Part shown: one piece after another, positions 8,501 to 17,756 of the stretch | How positions within the stretch are numbered: position 1 is the first letter of the stretch | How the letters are laid out: the number at the start of each line of letters is the position of its first letter | Assembly (NCBI RefSeq): GCF_002409645.1 | Contig: NZ_DHNR01000019.1 | Coordinates: 242,429-306,428, forward strand | Source of the DNA: Acetobacter sp. UBA5411 | GTDB taxonomy: Bacteria > Pseudomonadota > Alphaproteobacteria > Acetobacterales > Acetobacteraceae | DNA: 64,000 nt | Reading direction: 5' to 3' | The notes under the pieces: generated by a model | What the model saw: the letters and a program-made list of their open reading frames with translations, nothing else | The model's database searches: none | What the model was told of the DNA's origin: nothing | Position numbers and translations under genes: made by a program

Positions 8501-9316
8501 GTGAGAATTCTGTTTCTGGGAGATATTGTCGGGCGGAGCGGCCGCGATGGTGTGACGACACGCCTGCCGGAACTGCGTCGTCAGTTGTCTCTCGATCTGG
8601 TGATCGTCAACGCCGAGAACGCCAGTCACGGTTTTGGACTTTCGCCCGGAATTGCACGCGATCTGATGGGATGTGGCGTCGATGTCATCACGCTCGGCAA
8701 TCACGCATGGGACCGTCGTGATCTTATCGGGGAAATCGACGGGATGCCTGCGGTTGTAAGGCCGCTGAACTTTCCTCCCGGCACGCCGGGACAGGGCAGC
8801 ACGGTGGTCACGCTTGCTGATGGACGTAAGGCGCTTGTGGTCAATGTCATGGGGCGTCTGTTCATGGACCCACTTGATGATCCGTTTCGTCTGACGCTGG
8901 AACTGCTTGCCAAGCATCGCCTTGGTGTCACGGTACAGGCAGCTGTTGTTGACGTGCATGCGGAAGCCAGCAGTGAGAAATGGGCGCTCGGCCATGTGCT
9001 GGACGGCAAGGTCTCGTTGGTGGTGGGCACGCATACGCATACCCCGACCGCTGACCACCGTATTCTCACAGCAGGAACAGCGTTTCAGAGCGATGCGGGG
9101 ATGTGCGGTGATTATGACAGCGTCATCGGCATGCAGAAAGAGGCAGCCGTTGCGCGCTTTGTCCGCAAGATGCCGGGGGAGCGTCTGCAACCCGCGGAAG
9201 GAGAGGCTACGATCTGCGGTCTGATGGTCGAGACAGATGATGTGACTGGTCTCGCCCGCAGGGTAGCCCCCTTGAGGCAGGGCGGTATGCTATCGGGAGC
9301 AATGCCGGATTTCTAA
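8501..9316 (+). CDS. YmdB-like metallophosphoesterase (TIGR00282 family)
   Basis: About 271 aa from GTG at 8501, which yields the family's N terminus VRILFLGDIVGRSGRDG. An in-frame ATG at 8468 is possible. Metal-binding residues visible are Asp in LGDIVGR, NAEN, LGNHAWDRR and VGTHTHTPTADHRIL. Bacillus YmdB hydrolyses 2',3'-cyclic nucleotides, and Deinococcus relatives hydrolyse cAMP; the substrate here is unknown. It follows the cyclo-ligase by 73 nt in the same direction, a neighbourhood seen in other alphaproteobacteria. Confidence 0.9.
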   Translation: MRILFLGDIVGRSGRDGVTTRLPELRRQLSLDLVIVNAENASHGFGLSPGIARDLMGCGVDVITLGNHAWDRRDLIGEIDGMPAVVRPLNFPPGTPGQGSTVVTLADGRKALVVNVMGRLFMDPLDDPFRLTLELLAKHRLGVTVQAAVVDVHAEASSEKWALGHVLDGKVSLVVGTHTHTPTADHRILTAGTAFQSDAGMCGDYDSVIGMQKEAAVARFVRKMPGERLQPAEGEATICGLMVETDDVTGLARRVAPLRQGGMLSGAMPDF

Positions 9317-9342
9317 TTCGGTCTGCTCCCGTTTCGGATTTC

Positions 9343-10134
9343 TTACTTGCCTTTGACAATGCCCAGACGTAGCGAAGGATCACCCGTGAAGGTTGATGCA
9401 CCGGTGTGGGAAAGTTTCAGTCCGGTATCGAGCCAGACTTCCCCACCCAGATCACGCCAGCGTTTGCAGAAGGTGAAGTCCTCGCTGAGATAAGTGCCGG
9501 TTTCAGGGTCGATCATGCAATCGAAGAGGGCATAGGCGTCTGTCTCAACGGCGGATGAATTGTCCTGTCCAACCGGTGCGTCGATCCGTTTGTAACGCGT
9601 TTCTGGATAGGCTTCGATCATACGCTGCACGACCTGTCGGGAAATCAGCATGAAGCCTGTTCCAGCGTAACCCGCCTTGACCAGCCCCGCATCCGTGCCG
9701 TCGCCGGGGTGCTGTTCATGGAGCGAGGCGCTTTCACCGACATAGCGCAGGGATGCTGTTTCCGTTGGCTCGCCTCTCTTGGTGAGAACATTCGTCAACG
9801 AATCCCAGTAGCGATCCTTGAGGGGATACAGCCCGGCGACGAGATCCTTTCCGGCAGCGACAAGACGTGGCACGGCATCCGGTGCGAAACCGATATCGCT
9901 ATCCACAAAAAGAATGTGCGACGCGTCGCTTTGGGTGAAGAACTGATGCAGCAACGTATTGCGCGAACGTGTGATTAGAGCATCATTTCCCACGAGGGAA
10001 AGAGTCAGCTCGATCCCATGATGCTGCGCCATGGCCATGCAGCCGATGATGGACTGCATGTAAGTCTGCGTGACCAGTCCACCGAAACAGGGAGTGGCGA
10101 TGAAAACGTGAGGGGAAGTATGGGAAACGTGCAC
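9343..10134 (-). CDS. GT-A-fold glycosyltransferase-like protein
   Basis: 263 aa. The segment VFIATPCFGG...RSRNTLLHQFFTQSDASHILFVDSD has the layout of a nucleotide-sugar-binding GT-A domain, with DSD (in FVDSDIGF) as the metal-binding motif. FMLISRQVVQRMIEAYP and SEDFTFCKRWRDLGGEVWLD resemble the acceptor half of GT2-like proteins. No membrane segment or signal is seen. No other sugar-transfer genes flank it, so donor and acceptor are unknown. It may act on an unidentified glycoconjugate or be an orphan viral-type glycosyltransferase homologue. Confidence 0.72.
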   Translation of the reverse strand: MHVSHTSPHVFIATPCFGGLVTQTYMQSIIGCMAMAQHHGIELTLSLVGNDALITRSRNTLLHQFFTQSDASHILFVDSDIGFAPDAVPRLVAAGKDLVAGLYPLKDRYWDSLTNVLTKRGEPTETASLRYVGESASLHEQHPGDGTDAGLVKAGYAGTGFMLISRQVVQRMIEAYPETRYKRIDAPVGQDNSSAVETDAYALFDCMIDPETGTYLSEDFTFCKRWRDLGGEVWLDTGLKLSHTGASTFTGDPSLRLGIVKGK

Positions 10135-10399
10135 TCATCCGACCTTGATCTGTTCGGATCAGATTACCTTCAGGATATTGCAGATCGTTTAATGTGCTCG
10201 ATAATATTTTGGTAATTTCTTTTTATATTGAGTAACTTTTTCAATTCAGTTTCATGAAGGATATGCAGCAGGTCATTTCTCAAAAAACGGTGACTATATT
10301 GCCTCCATTGAGGAGAGGTGGAAAAGGCTCTCTTGGACTGCCATATAATTCGTTTCAGTTCGTTATCATCTTTTGGCAGTGAGTTCTGGTCATGAGGCA

Positions 10400-12097
10400 A
10401 TGTCAGCGAAAATAAAAATTCAGGATGGGCGGGATGTTCCTGGAAATCCTCTCGCAAGACGAAGAGTAACGAGTGCTTTTCTTGCTGATATCCTGACAGC
10501 CGCATGCCCGATCCTGTGGAGTGGAGCCTTTCTGTTCTCCTCTCAGGCACAGGCGGAAACTACCGATCCGGATATCATTGCGCTCCGTCGGGAAGTCGCT
10601 GAAATGCGGGCGGAGCTGAGAAAGATGCGTCGCGTCATTACCAGCACGCATCCTGCTGTTTCCCAGCGTCATGGCGTTTCTTCCGCATCGCATGCTCATG
10701 ACTGGAACGGTGTTCCTGAACCGGGAATACGTTTCGCTGCGGCAAGGGAAGCACCCGTCTTCGCTGGGCCGCCTGACATCAGGAGAACGCCCCCCGATTC
10801 GGGGATTGTGTCGTCATGGAAGGACTTCAAGGCGGCGACGGCACGGTCTGAAGTCGTTCAGGTCGGAGGGATGAAGGTTGGCTTCCCCAATGGTCGCCCT
10901 ACCATTGCGACGCAAGATGGCCGGTACGCCTTCTCGACCGGTCTGGGGTTTCAGGAAGATTTTGGCGGCTATCTCGGGATGGCTCCTAGAGGAGGAGAAC
11001 CAAAGGGGCGCTTTCCCGGTTTTACGGAGAACGCACGGCGGATGCGTCTCTTCCTCACCTTTCGCTACAAGGACTGGGTGGCGAATGTGACGCCGGATTT
11101 CGGTTCGGGCGTGGCGGATGGCAAACTCGGAATATACGAAGCCAACCTCAATTACGCCGGTCTGCGCAACACGGAACTGACCGTGGGATACTACGAACCG
11201 CGTGAATCGGAAGAAAGCGCCGAGCGTTCAGGTGGTCTGACGCTGCTGGAACGTCCTTCGGTCATCGACATCGTGCGTAATATCGCGGCGAATGCCTGGC
11301 GATTCAGTGTCGGAGGCCTGCATTACGAGAAACAATGGTTCGTGAGCGCTTGGTTTACCGGGCAGCAGTTCGGCGACAGGAGCACTGACGCCACCATCAG
11401 CGACAGCCAGACGGGGGCGGTCGCCCGCGTTGTCGGTCGCCCTTATGTCAGCCGGGATGTGGACGTCATGGTTGGCGTCGGCACATCTGACAGCTTCAAG
11501 AGGAACGAGAGTGCGTCGGGACGCGTGTTCAAGATGTCGCCGCCGACAGGCAACGTGCCGCTGTCGCAGGACCACCTGCTGACCGCCAGCATCCCGAACG
11601 CCAATTCTGTCTGGTCAGTTGGTCCGGAACTGGGGGTACGATGGAAACGGCTGCTGGTGAAAAGCGAATATTTCCATATCGGCGTCAACCGATCTCCGCT
11701 CGCGGGCCTTGCTCAGCCTTCTCTTGGGTTCGACGGATGGTATGTCACGGTAAGTTATACCCTGTTCGGTCACGCTCGCGCCTTCGACGTCAAGAGAGCC
11801 TCTTTCCTACCGCCCGGTATCACGGAAGATTTTGATCCGTTCCAGAATCACTGGGGAGCGATGGAACTGTCTGCCCGATGGGACGAAACCAATCTCAACG
11901 ACCGTCCTGATGCACTGACGGGATTTCGGGGTGGTCGCTCCACAACATGGGAGAGCGCCGTAAACTGGTATCTGAGCCAGCATTTCCGTCTTACGCTGGA
12001 TTATTCTCACTTCTCTGTCAGCCGCAACAGCCAGACCTTCAATATCCTCGGTCGGAGTGGCAATGCTCTTGCCGGGCGGGTGCAGGCTGCGTTCTAG
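10400..12097 (+). CDS. OprO/OprP-type outer-membrane porin
   Basis: 565 aa from ATG 10400; TTG 10373 would add nine residues. A long signal peptide ends at SSQAQA, followed by a coiled coil (DPDIIALRREVAEMRAELRKM) typical of trimeric OprP-like porins, then a 16-strand-type barrel rich in aromatic belts (YKDWVANVTPDF, ELTVGYYEPRE, VKSEYFHIG). The chain ends in Phe (GRVQAAF), the usual signal for BAM insertion. A TATAAT sits at 10344-10349, without a clear -35. It is followed after 68 bp by an MFS carrier, so the pair may import one anionic nutrient. Confidence 0.85.
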   Translation: MSAKIKIQDGRDVPGNPLARRRVTSAFLADILTAACPILWSGAFLFSSQAQAETTDPDIIALRREVAEMRAELRKMRRVITSTHPAVSQRHGVSSASHAHDWNGVPEPGIRFAAAREAPVFAGPPDIRRTPPDSGIVSSWKDFKAATARSEVVQVGGMKVGFPNGRPTIATQDGRYAFSTGLGFQEDFGGYLGMAPRGGEPKGRFPGFTENARRMRLFLTFRYKDWVANVTPDFGSGVADGKLGIYEANLNYAGLRNTELTVGYYEPRESEESAERSGGLTLLERPSVIDIVRNIAANAWRFSVGGLHYEKQWFVSAWFTGQQFGDRSTDATISDSQTGAVARVVGRPYVSRDVDVMVGVGTSDSFKRNESASGRVFKMSPPTGNVPLSQDHLLTASIPNANSVWSVGPELGVRWKRLLVKSEYFHIGVNRSPLAGLAQPSLGFDGWYVTVSYTLFGHARAFDVKRASFLPPGITEDFDPFQNHWGAMELSARWDETNLNDRPDALTGFRGGRSTTWESAVNWYLSQHFRLTLDYSHFSVSRNSQTFNILGRSGNALAGRVQAAF

Positions 12098-12165
12098 GTC
12101 GTCGACCTGATCCGGATAAAACAGAAAAGAGTGGGGTTTCTGGCGGAACCCGCCGGAGAACGTAC

Positions 12166-13425
12166 ATGACCCGACAGGCGATGGCTCCTTCCTCAGGTTC
12201 CATAAGGGAAGGGGGATATGAATACGACCTGACAACCGCACGTCATGTCGTTGCCGCCTCCCTGCTCGCGTGGCTGCTCGATGCCTGTGATTTCTTTATT
12301 GTCCTCTTTACACTTGATGATGTTGCAAGAAGTTTTCACGTTCCGCTGGAAAGTGTCCTACTCGCGCCGACACTGACTCTGCTGACACGTCCTGTCGGCG
12401 CGTTTGTGTGTGGTCGTGCGGCTGACCGGTATGGCCGCAAGCCAGTGATGATCACGACCATCACTGTCTATTCCCTGATCGAGGTTCTTTCTGCTTTTTC
12501 CCCCAACCTGACGGTTTTCCTGATTTTGCGCGCCCTGTTCGGCATTGCGCTGGGTGGAGAATGGGGTGTGGGAACGTCCCTGATCATGGAAAGCGTTCCG
12601 CCGTCATGGCGGGGCGCTGCGTCCGGAATTCTTCAGGCCGGTTATCCTGCGGGCTACCTGCTCGCGTCTCTTGTTTTTCTGCTGCTACCCGTCATGGGCT
12701 GGCGCGGCCTGTTCATTCTGGGAGGCAGCGCGCTCGTCGCTGCGGTCTATATCTGGCTTCGCGTGCCCGAAAGTCCGGAATGGCTGCGAGCCAGACAGAA
12801 ACAGACCTCCACCCGTGCGCCTGCGCTATGGCCGGTGATACGGGATAATGTGGGTCTGTGCCTGTTCGCCGTGGCCCTGATGACTGCATTTAACTTCATG
12901 AGTCATGGGTCACAGGATCTATATCCGAAGATATTTCTGGGGCTGGAACGCGGTCTTTCTCACCCCACCATCACGCTCGTTGTCGTGCTGTATAATATTG
13001 CCGCCATTGTGGGTGGGCTGTTTTTCGGGATGCTGTCCCAGAAGATTGGCCGCCAATACAGTATTGCGCTGGCGGCCCTGCTGACATTGCCGTTTCTGCC
13101 GGTCTGGGCGCTTTCCCATTCCGTTTTCTGGCTGGCGGTAGGAGCCGTGTGCGTACAGTTCTGCGTGCAGGGCGCGTGGGGCGTGGTGCCAGCCTATCTC
13201 AGCGAACTTTCGCCTGTGTCGGTCCGTGCCACATTCCCCGGTCTGGCCTATCAGTGCGGTAACCTGATCGCCGCCAGCAACGCGCTGCTCCAGACCAGAA
13301 TGGCGTCCCTGTTCGGAAAAGGTCTGGCTCCTGTGCTGATGCTGACGGTCGGCGGCGCATCTCTTGTGGTTCTTACCCTCATCCTGCTGAACGCACGCCT
13401 GCATGGTCGTCAGACTTCGGCCTGA
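12166..13425 (+). CDS. MFS transporter, sialate:H+ symporter-like (carboxylate/lactate type)
   Basis: 419 aa with about 12 membrane segments. The start at 12166 has GGAGAA six nt upstream; a longer open frame overlapping the porin gene is ignored. Segments such as LDACDFFIVLFTLDD, RPVGAFVCGRAADRYGRKPVM (MFS loop 2-3 motif) and RALFGIALGGEWGVGTSLIME match the NanT/JEN1-like branch that moves lactate, pyruvate or sialate with protons. The substrate is not decided by sequence; a monocarboxylate would suit an acetic acid bacterium. Confidence 0.8.
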   Translation: MTRQAMAPSSGSIREGGYEYDLTTARHVVAASLLAWLLDACDFFIVLFTLDDVARSFHVPLESVLLAPTLTLLTRPVGAFVCGRAADRYGRKPVMITTITVYSLIEVLSAFSPNLTVFLILRALFGIALGGEWGVGTSLIMESVPPSWRGAASGILQAGYPAGYLLASLVFLLLPVMGWRGLFILGGSALVAAVYIWLRVPESPEWLRARQKQTSTRAPALWPVIRDNVGLCLFAVALMTAFNFMSHGSQDLYPKIFLGLERGLSHPTITLVVVLYNIAAIVGGLFFGMLSQKIGRQYSIALAALLTLPFLPVWALSHSVFWLAVGAVCVQFCVQGAWGVVPAYLSELSPVSVRATFPGLAYQCGNLIAASNALLQTRMASLFGKGLAPVLMLTVGGASLVVLTLILLNARLHGRQTSA

Positions 13426-13448
13426 CATGACCGCCGGAGGTGGTGGCT

Positions 13449-14108
13449 TCAGGAAACTTTCAGGAGCGTATCGGCGATGACCGGTATGTCCGAAATCCTG
13501 TCCGCTTCTGCCGTTGCGCCATCGGCATAGGCGGGGAGGCCATATCCCCAACGGGCAAAGATCGATTTTGCGCCCGCTCCACGCGCGGCCAGAATGTCAT
13601 TGGCATGATCGCCAACCATGATTGAGCGGGCAGCCGTGCCATTGGTGAGCGCAATGGTGCCCAGAAGGTGCGCAGGATCGGGTTTGCGGACAGGGAAGGA
13701 ATCTCCGCCACCGACGGCGGCGAACAGATCCATAATACCGAATGTCCGTAGAATATCGTTGGCGGCGGCAACGGGCTTGTTGGTGCAGACCGCCAGCGTC
13801 CAGCCCTCGCCGACAAGACGACGCAGCGTTTCTTCCGTGCCGGGAAACAGGCGGGATCGTTCCGTCACACGCGGCCCGTAAATTTCCATGAAGCGGTGAA
13901 TCGCGGTCTGTCGGTCGATATCCTTTGTGTTCGCGTGATCAAGCGCCCGCTCGACCAGCTTGCCCACGCCGTCGCCAATCATGCTCCGAACGGCGTCCTG
14001 CGATGGGGCAGGAAGACCATATTCAGCCAGTAACAGTCCCACACAGTCCGAGAGATCAGGGAGTGAATCCACAAGCGTGCCGTCGAGGTCAAAAACCATC
14101 AGTCGCAT
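13449..14108 (-). CDS. gph: Phosphoglycolate phosphatase
   Basis: 219 aa HAD-superfamily enzyme that removes phosphate from 2-phosphoglycolate, a by-product of DNA-end repair and oxygenation chemistry. Motif I is VFDLDGTLVDSLPD with both Asp nucleophile/acid, motif II is the Thr in AVCTNKP, and the motif III/IV block is KPDPAHL...IMVGDHANDI. The cap lies between motifs I and II (about residues 15-85). Divergent from glmU by 114 bp. Gph is the best match, but HAD paralogues are hard to separate by eye. Confidence 0.82.
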   Translation of the reverse strand: MRLMVFDLDGTLVDSLPDLSDCVGLLLAEYGLPAPSQDAVRSMIGDGVGKLVERALDHANTKDIDRQTAIHRFMEIYGPRVTERSRLFPGTEETLRRLVGEGWTLAVCTNKPVAAANDILRTFGIMDLFAAVGGGDSFPVRKPDPAHLLGTIALTNGTAARSIMVGDHANDILAARGAGAKSIFARWGYGLPAYADGATAEADRISDIPVIADTLLKVS

Positions 14109-14222
14109 GAAGTGCTGCTTTCTTCTTCACCGTGTTCGGAAAATGAGAGTAACGCGAAGTGAAACAGAAACATACCTCACGGGTTTGACAGTCTCCCGGC
14201 AGTGGCTTACCGCCAGAAAGCT

Positions 14223-15578
14223 ATGACAAAATCGTCCGTAAACCGTTCTTCCACAGCCGTTCTCCTCGCAGCCGGTCTCGGCACGCGGATGCGCTCGTCA
14301 CTGCCCAAGGCGCTTCAGCCGCTGGCGGGGCAACCCATGCTGAGCCACCTGATCGCCAGCGCGGCCAAGGTGTTTGACAGCGTCGTTGTCGTTATCGGTC
14401 CTGACATGGACGATCTTGCCCGTTGTGCCGCGCCCCATGCGACGGTGATCCAGCATGATCGCCTCGGCACGGCGCATGCAGCGCTTCAGGCGGAGGATCT
14501 GTTTGGTGACGGCGATGTGGCGGTTCTCTACGCTGATAACCCGCTCATCACGCCAGAGACGCTCCAGCGCATGCTCGACACGCGTCGCAGTGAAGCTGAA
14601 CGGACAGACCTCGCTCTGCTGGCCATGCGTCCGGTCAATCCGGGTCGCTACGGTCGGGTGATCCTTAATCATGACGGCACGGTCGAAAAAATAGTCGAAT
14701 GGGCTGATGCTTCAGAGGCCGAGCGTGCCGTTGATCTGTGCAATGCCGGTGTTTTCTGCGCCGATGCCGCCCGTTTCCGTGAGTGGCTGCACAAGGTCGG
14801 CAATGCGAACAGCAAAGGCGAATACTACCTGACCGATGTGGTCGGTATCGTCCGGGAGCAGGGTGGTATCATCCGCGCCGTCGAAGCGCCGGAAAGTGAA
14901 CTGCTTGGCGTAAACTCCCGCGTCGAACTGGCGGACGCCGAGGCCACGGTTCAGCGCCGTCTGCGCCGTGAGGCGATGGAGCGGGGCGTGACACTGACCG
15001 CGCCGGAGACTGTATTCTTCTCGTTTGATACGGTGCTGGAGCCGGATGTCGTCGTGCAGCCGAACGTTGTTTTCGGACGTGGCGTGACAGTGCGTTCCGG
15101 CGCAGAGATCAAGGCGTTCAGCCATCTGGAGCAGTGCGAAGTCGGACCGAAATCGCTGGTTGGCCCTTATGCGCGACTGCGGCCCGGCACGACGCTGGGC
15201 GAGGGCTGTCACGTCGGCAACTTTGTCGAACTCAAGGCCACCACCATGGGTAACGGCGCGAAGGCCAATCATCTCACCTATCTCGGCGATGCAAGTATCG
15301 GTGCGGCCACCAATGTCGGAGCCGGGACGATCACCTGCAATTATGATGGCGTGTTCAAGCACCGCACGACCATCGGCGCGAACGCCTTTATCGGCTCCGA
15401 TTCCATCCTCGTCGCACCTGTGAAGATTGGGGATGGCGCGCTGGTGGCGGCGGGAAGTGTCATCACCAGTGATGTGGAGCCGGACGCAATGGCGGTTGCG
15501 CGTGGGGTGCAGACAAATAAAACTGGATGGGCCGCACGCTTCCGTGCAGCGCTCCGGGCAAAGAAGGAACAGGGCTGA
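14223..15578 (+). CDS. glmU: Bifunctional N-acetylglucosamine-1-phosphate uridyltransferase / glucosamine-1-phosphate acetyltransferase
   Basis: 451 aa from ATG 14223; an in-frame GTG at 14202 is the alternative. The N-terminal pyrophosphorylase domain begins AVLLAAGLGTRMRSSLPKAL, with YADNPLI as the metal site. The C-terminal left-handed beta helix starts near residue 250 (hexapeptide repeats such as VVVQPNVVFGRG, YARLRPGT, VGNFVELKA) and holds the acetyl-transfer region NHLTYLGDA. It makes UDP-GlcNAc for peptidoglycan and LPS. The stop overlaps the glmS start (TGATG), so the two are translationally coupled. Confidence 0.96.
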   Translation: MTKSSVNRSSTAVLLAAGLGTRMRSSLPKALQPLAGQPMLSHLIASAAKVFDSVVVVIGPDMDDLARCAAPHATVIQHDRLGTAHAALQAEDLFGDGDVAVLYADNPLITPETLQRMLDTRRSEAERTDLALLAMRPVNPGRYGRVILNHDGTVEKIVEWADASEAERAVDLCNAGVFCADAARFREWLHKVGNANSKGEYYLTDVVGIVREQGGIIRAVEAPESELLGVNSRVELADAEATVQRRLRREAMERGVTLTAPETVFFSFDTVLEPDVVVQPNVVFGRGVTVRSGAEIKAFSHLEQCEVGPKSLVGPYARLRPGTTLGEGCHVGNFVELKATTMGNGAKANHLTYLGDASIGAATNVGAGTITCNYDGVFKHRTTIGANAFIGSDSILVAPVKIGDGALVAAGSVITSDVEPDAMAVARGVQTNKTGWAARFRAALRAKKEQG

Positions 15579-17404
15579 TGTGCGGTATCTGTGGCGTCGT
15601 AGGACACAGACAGGCAACGCCGATCGTCTTTGAAGGTCTGCGGCGGCTGGAATATCGAGGCTATGACTCGGCTGGTATCGCCACACTGAACGCGGACGGC
15701 CATATCGAGCGCCGTCGTGCGGCAGGCAAGCTGGACAATCTTGGCAAGGTGCTGGAGCAGGCTCCGCTGCACGGCAAGACCGCCATCGGTCATACCCGTT
15801 GGGCCACGCATGGCGCGCCGACCGAGAACAACGCGCATCCGCATGGCACAGCGCGCGTGGCGATCGTGCATAACGGCATCATCGAGAATTTCGAGATCCT
15901 GCGGACCGAGCTTGAGGCCGAAGGCCAGAGCTTCGAGACCGAGACGGACAGCGAGACGATCGCCAAGCTGGTCGATCATTATCTCGGTGCCGGCCAGTCA
16001 CCGCGTGAGGCCGCTTTTGCCGCGCTTCGTCGTCTGGAAGGCGCTTATGCCGTGGCGATGATCTTCGCCGAGCACGAAGGGCTGATGATCGGCGCGCGCC
16101 ACGGCGCACCGCTTGCCGTAGGCTTTGGCGAGGGGGAAATGTTCCTCGGTTCTGACAGTCTCGCGCTGGCGCCGCTGACACGTCGTATCGCCTATCTCGA
16201 TGATGGTGACTGCGTTGTCCTCAGTCGGGAAGGGGCCGAGTTCTTCGATCACTCAGGCGAGCGTGTCGAACGGACCATCCAGACGACGGCTCTCATTGCT
16301 GGTGCAGTCGGCAAGGACGGCTACCGTCATTACATGGAAAAGGAACTGCACGAGCACCCGCTGGTGATCGGGCAGACGCTTCAGCGCATGATCGACCCAG
16401 CCACCCGTAAGGTGGTGCTGCCGGAGATGCCGTTCGACCTCGCCAGTGTGCCGCGTGCCGTTATCACGGCCTGTGGTTCGGCGTTTTTCGCGGGTGTTGT
16501 CGGGCGTTACTGGCTGGAAGAAATCGCCCGTCTTCCGGTGGACATCGATGTCGCCAGCGAGATGCGCTACCGCAATCCGCCGCTGACGCCGGGTTCGCTT
16601 GGTATTCTGATCTCCCAGTCGGGCGAGACGGCGGACACTCTGGCTGCAATGCGCGGGCTGAAAAATGCCGGTCTGCCGATCCTCTCCGTCCTGAATGCCG
16701 AACACAGCAGCATGGCGCGTGAGAGTGATGTGGTGCTTGGCACGGTCGCGGGGCCGGAAATCTCCGTGGCTTCGACCAAGGCGTTCACAGCGCAGCTGAC
16801 GGTACTGGCCTGCCTGACCATCGCGATTGCCCGCGCACGTGGGGAACTGGATGAGACGGGCGAAGAAGAACTGGTTTCTGCCCTGCTTGATCTGCCCAGC
16901 CGCGCTGCTGAGGTGTTCACCCATGACGACGCCATTCGCAAGATGGCGTCCGTGGTGGCCGAGGCGCGGGACGTGCTTTATCTCGGTCGAGGCAGCGCCT
17001 ATCCGGTCGCGATGGAAGGTGCGCTGAAACTCAAGGAGATCTCCTACATTCACGCCGAAGCCTATGCCGCTGGCGAGATGAAGCACGGACCGATTTCCCT
17101 GATTGACCGTACAGTTCCCATTGTGGCCACGGTGCCGTCTGGCGTGCTGTTCGACAAAACCCTGTCCAATCTGCAGGAAGCAAAGGCTCGTGGCGGTCGT
17201 CTGCTGGCCTTTACTGATGAGGCCGGGGCAGACCGTTTGTCCGCCATCGCCGAACAGACGATTGCGCTGCCCAAGGTGCATCCGTTTGTCACGCCCATCA
17301 TCCAGACGATCGGCGTCCAGATGCTGGCTTATGAAACGGCTCTCCTCAAAGGCACGGATGTGGATCAGCCCCGCAATCTGGCGAAGTCAGTTACGGTCGA
17401 ATAA
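15578..17404 (+). CDS. glmS: Glutamine-fructose-6-phosphate aminotransferase (isomerising)
   Basis: 608 aa. Makes glucosamine-6-phosphate from fructose-6-phosphate and glutamine, the entry to the hexosamine pathway. The start gives MCGICGVVG, in which Cys2 becomes the catalytic N-terminal nucleophile of the class II glutaminase domain. Two SIS isomerase domains follow (ACGSAFFAGVVG...ISQSGETADTLAAM and YLGRGSAYPVAMEGALKLKE). The C terminus ends in DVDQPRNLAKSVTVE, as in all GlmS proteins. It overlaps glmU by one base. No glmS ribozyme is present, as expected outside Firmicutes. Confidence 0.97.
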   Translation: MCGICGVVGHRQATPIVFEGLRRLEYRGYDSAGIATLNADGHIERRRAAGKLDNLGKVLEQAPLHGKTAIGHTRWATHGAPTENNAHPHGTARVAIVHNGIIENFEILRTELEAEGQSFETETDSETIAKLVDHYLGAGQSPREAAFAALRRLEGAYAVAMIFAEHEGLMIGARHGAPLAVGFGEGEMFLGSDSLALAPLTRRIAYLDDGDCVVLSREGAEFFDHSGERVERTIQTTALIAGAVGKDGYRHYMEKELHEHPLVIGQTLQRMIDPATRKVVLPEMPFDLASVPRAVITACGSAFFAGVVGRYWLEEIARLPVDIDVASEMRYRNPPLTPGSLGILISQSGETADTLAAMRGLKNAGLPILSVLNAEHSSMARESDVVLGTVAGPEISVASTKAFTAQLTVLACLTIAIARARGELDETGEEELVSALLDLPSRAAEVFTHDDAIRKMASVVAEARDVLYLGRGSAYPVAMEGALKLKEISYIHAEAYAAGEMKHGPISLIDRTVPIVATVPSGVLFDKTLSNLQEAKARGGRLLAFTDEAGADRLSAIAEQTIALPKVHPFVTPIIQTIGVQMLAYETALLKGTDVDQPRNLAKSVTVE

Positions 17405-17411
17405 GGCCGAC

Positions 17412-17439
17412 TATCGGGGAGCGGTCATGCTCCCCGATA
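17412..17439. terminator. Stem-loop after glmS
   Basis: A perfect 11-bp stem (TATCGGGGAGC / GCTCCCCGATA) with a 6-nt loop lies 8 nt after the glmS stop. The + strand has no T-run afterwards (TAAAAAG follows), so it may act as an mRNA 3' stabiliser or a weak terminator rather than a classical intrinsic one. Confidence 0.6.
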
Positions 17440-17756
17440 TAAAAAGACGCACAATAAATATATATTTTATGGTGGAGTGTATCTGACGCACGATTGCACG
17501 TTGGATTGATGCTATATTCAGTTTTCATATAAGTAATATAAAATTTTAGAGTTAATATTATTTGAAATGGCAGGCGGCTATCTTTGCCGGAGACCTGCGT
17601 ATTTCGTAGTGCAGAAAAACACGGTGTAAATTTTTTTTTGTGTCGGCGGCATAATAGTGCGTGACGTTATATGGCGCGACGATTATACGCGGCTCCCTGT
17701 TTCAGATCTGCCCGACAGTTTTTCTCATTTCTCCAGCATACGGCGAACGAACTTCC
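17440..17756. other. AT-rich intergenic region
   Basis: About 300 bp without a supportable gene. It is strongly AT-rich from 17450 to 17570 and contains a run of nine T near 17632. It presumably carries the promoter of the downstream DMT exporter, but no clean -35/-10 pair with 16-18 bp spacing was found. Confidence 0.45.

Noticed and set aside
8399..9190. 263-aa minus-strand ORF opposite the YmdB-like gene
   Set aside because: A shadow of a well-supported gene; its translation has no recognisable domain.
15578..15700. Possible glmS ribozyme or riboswitch
   Set aside because: glmU and glmS overlap by one base, leaving no room for a leader element.
16253..17281. 342-aa minus-strand ORF opposite glmS
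   Set aside because: Shadow of glmS; no domain or start signal.
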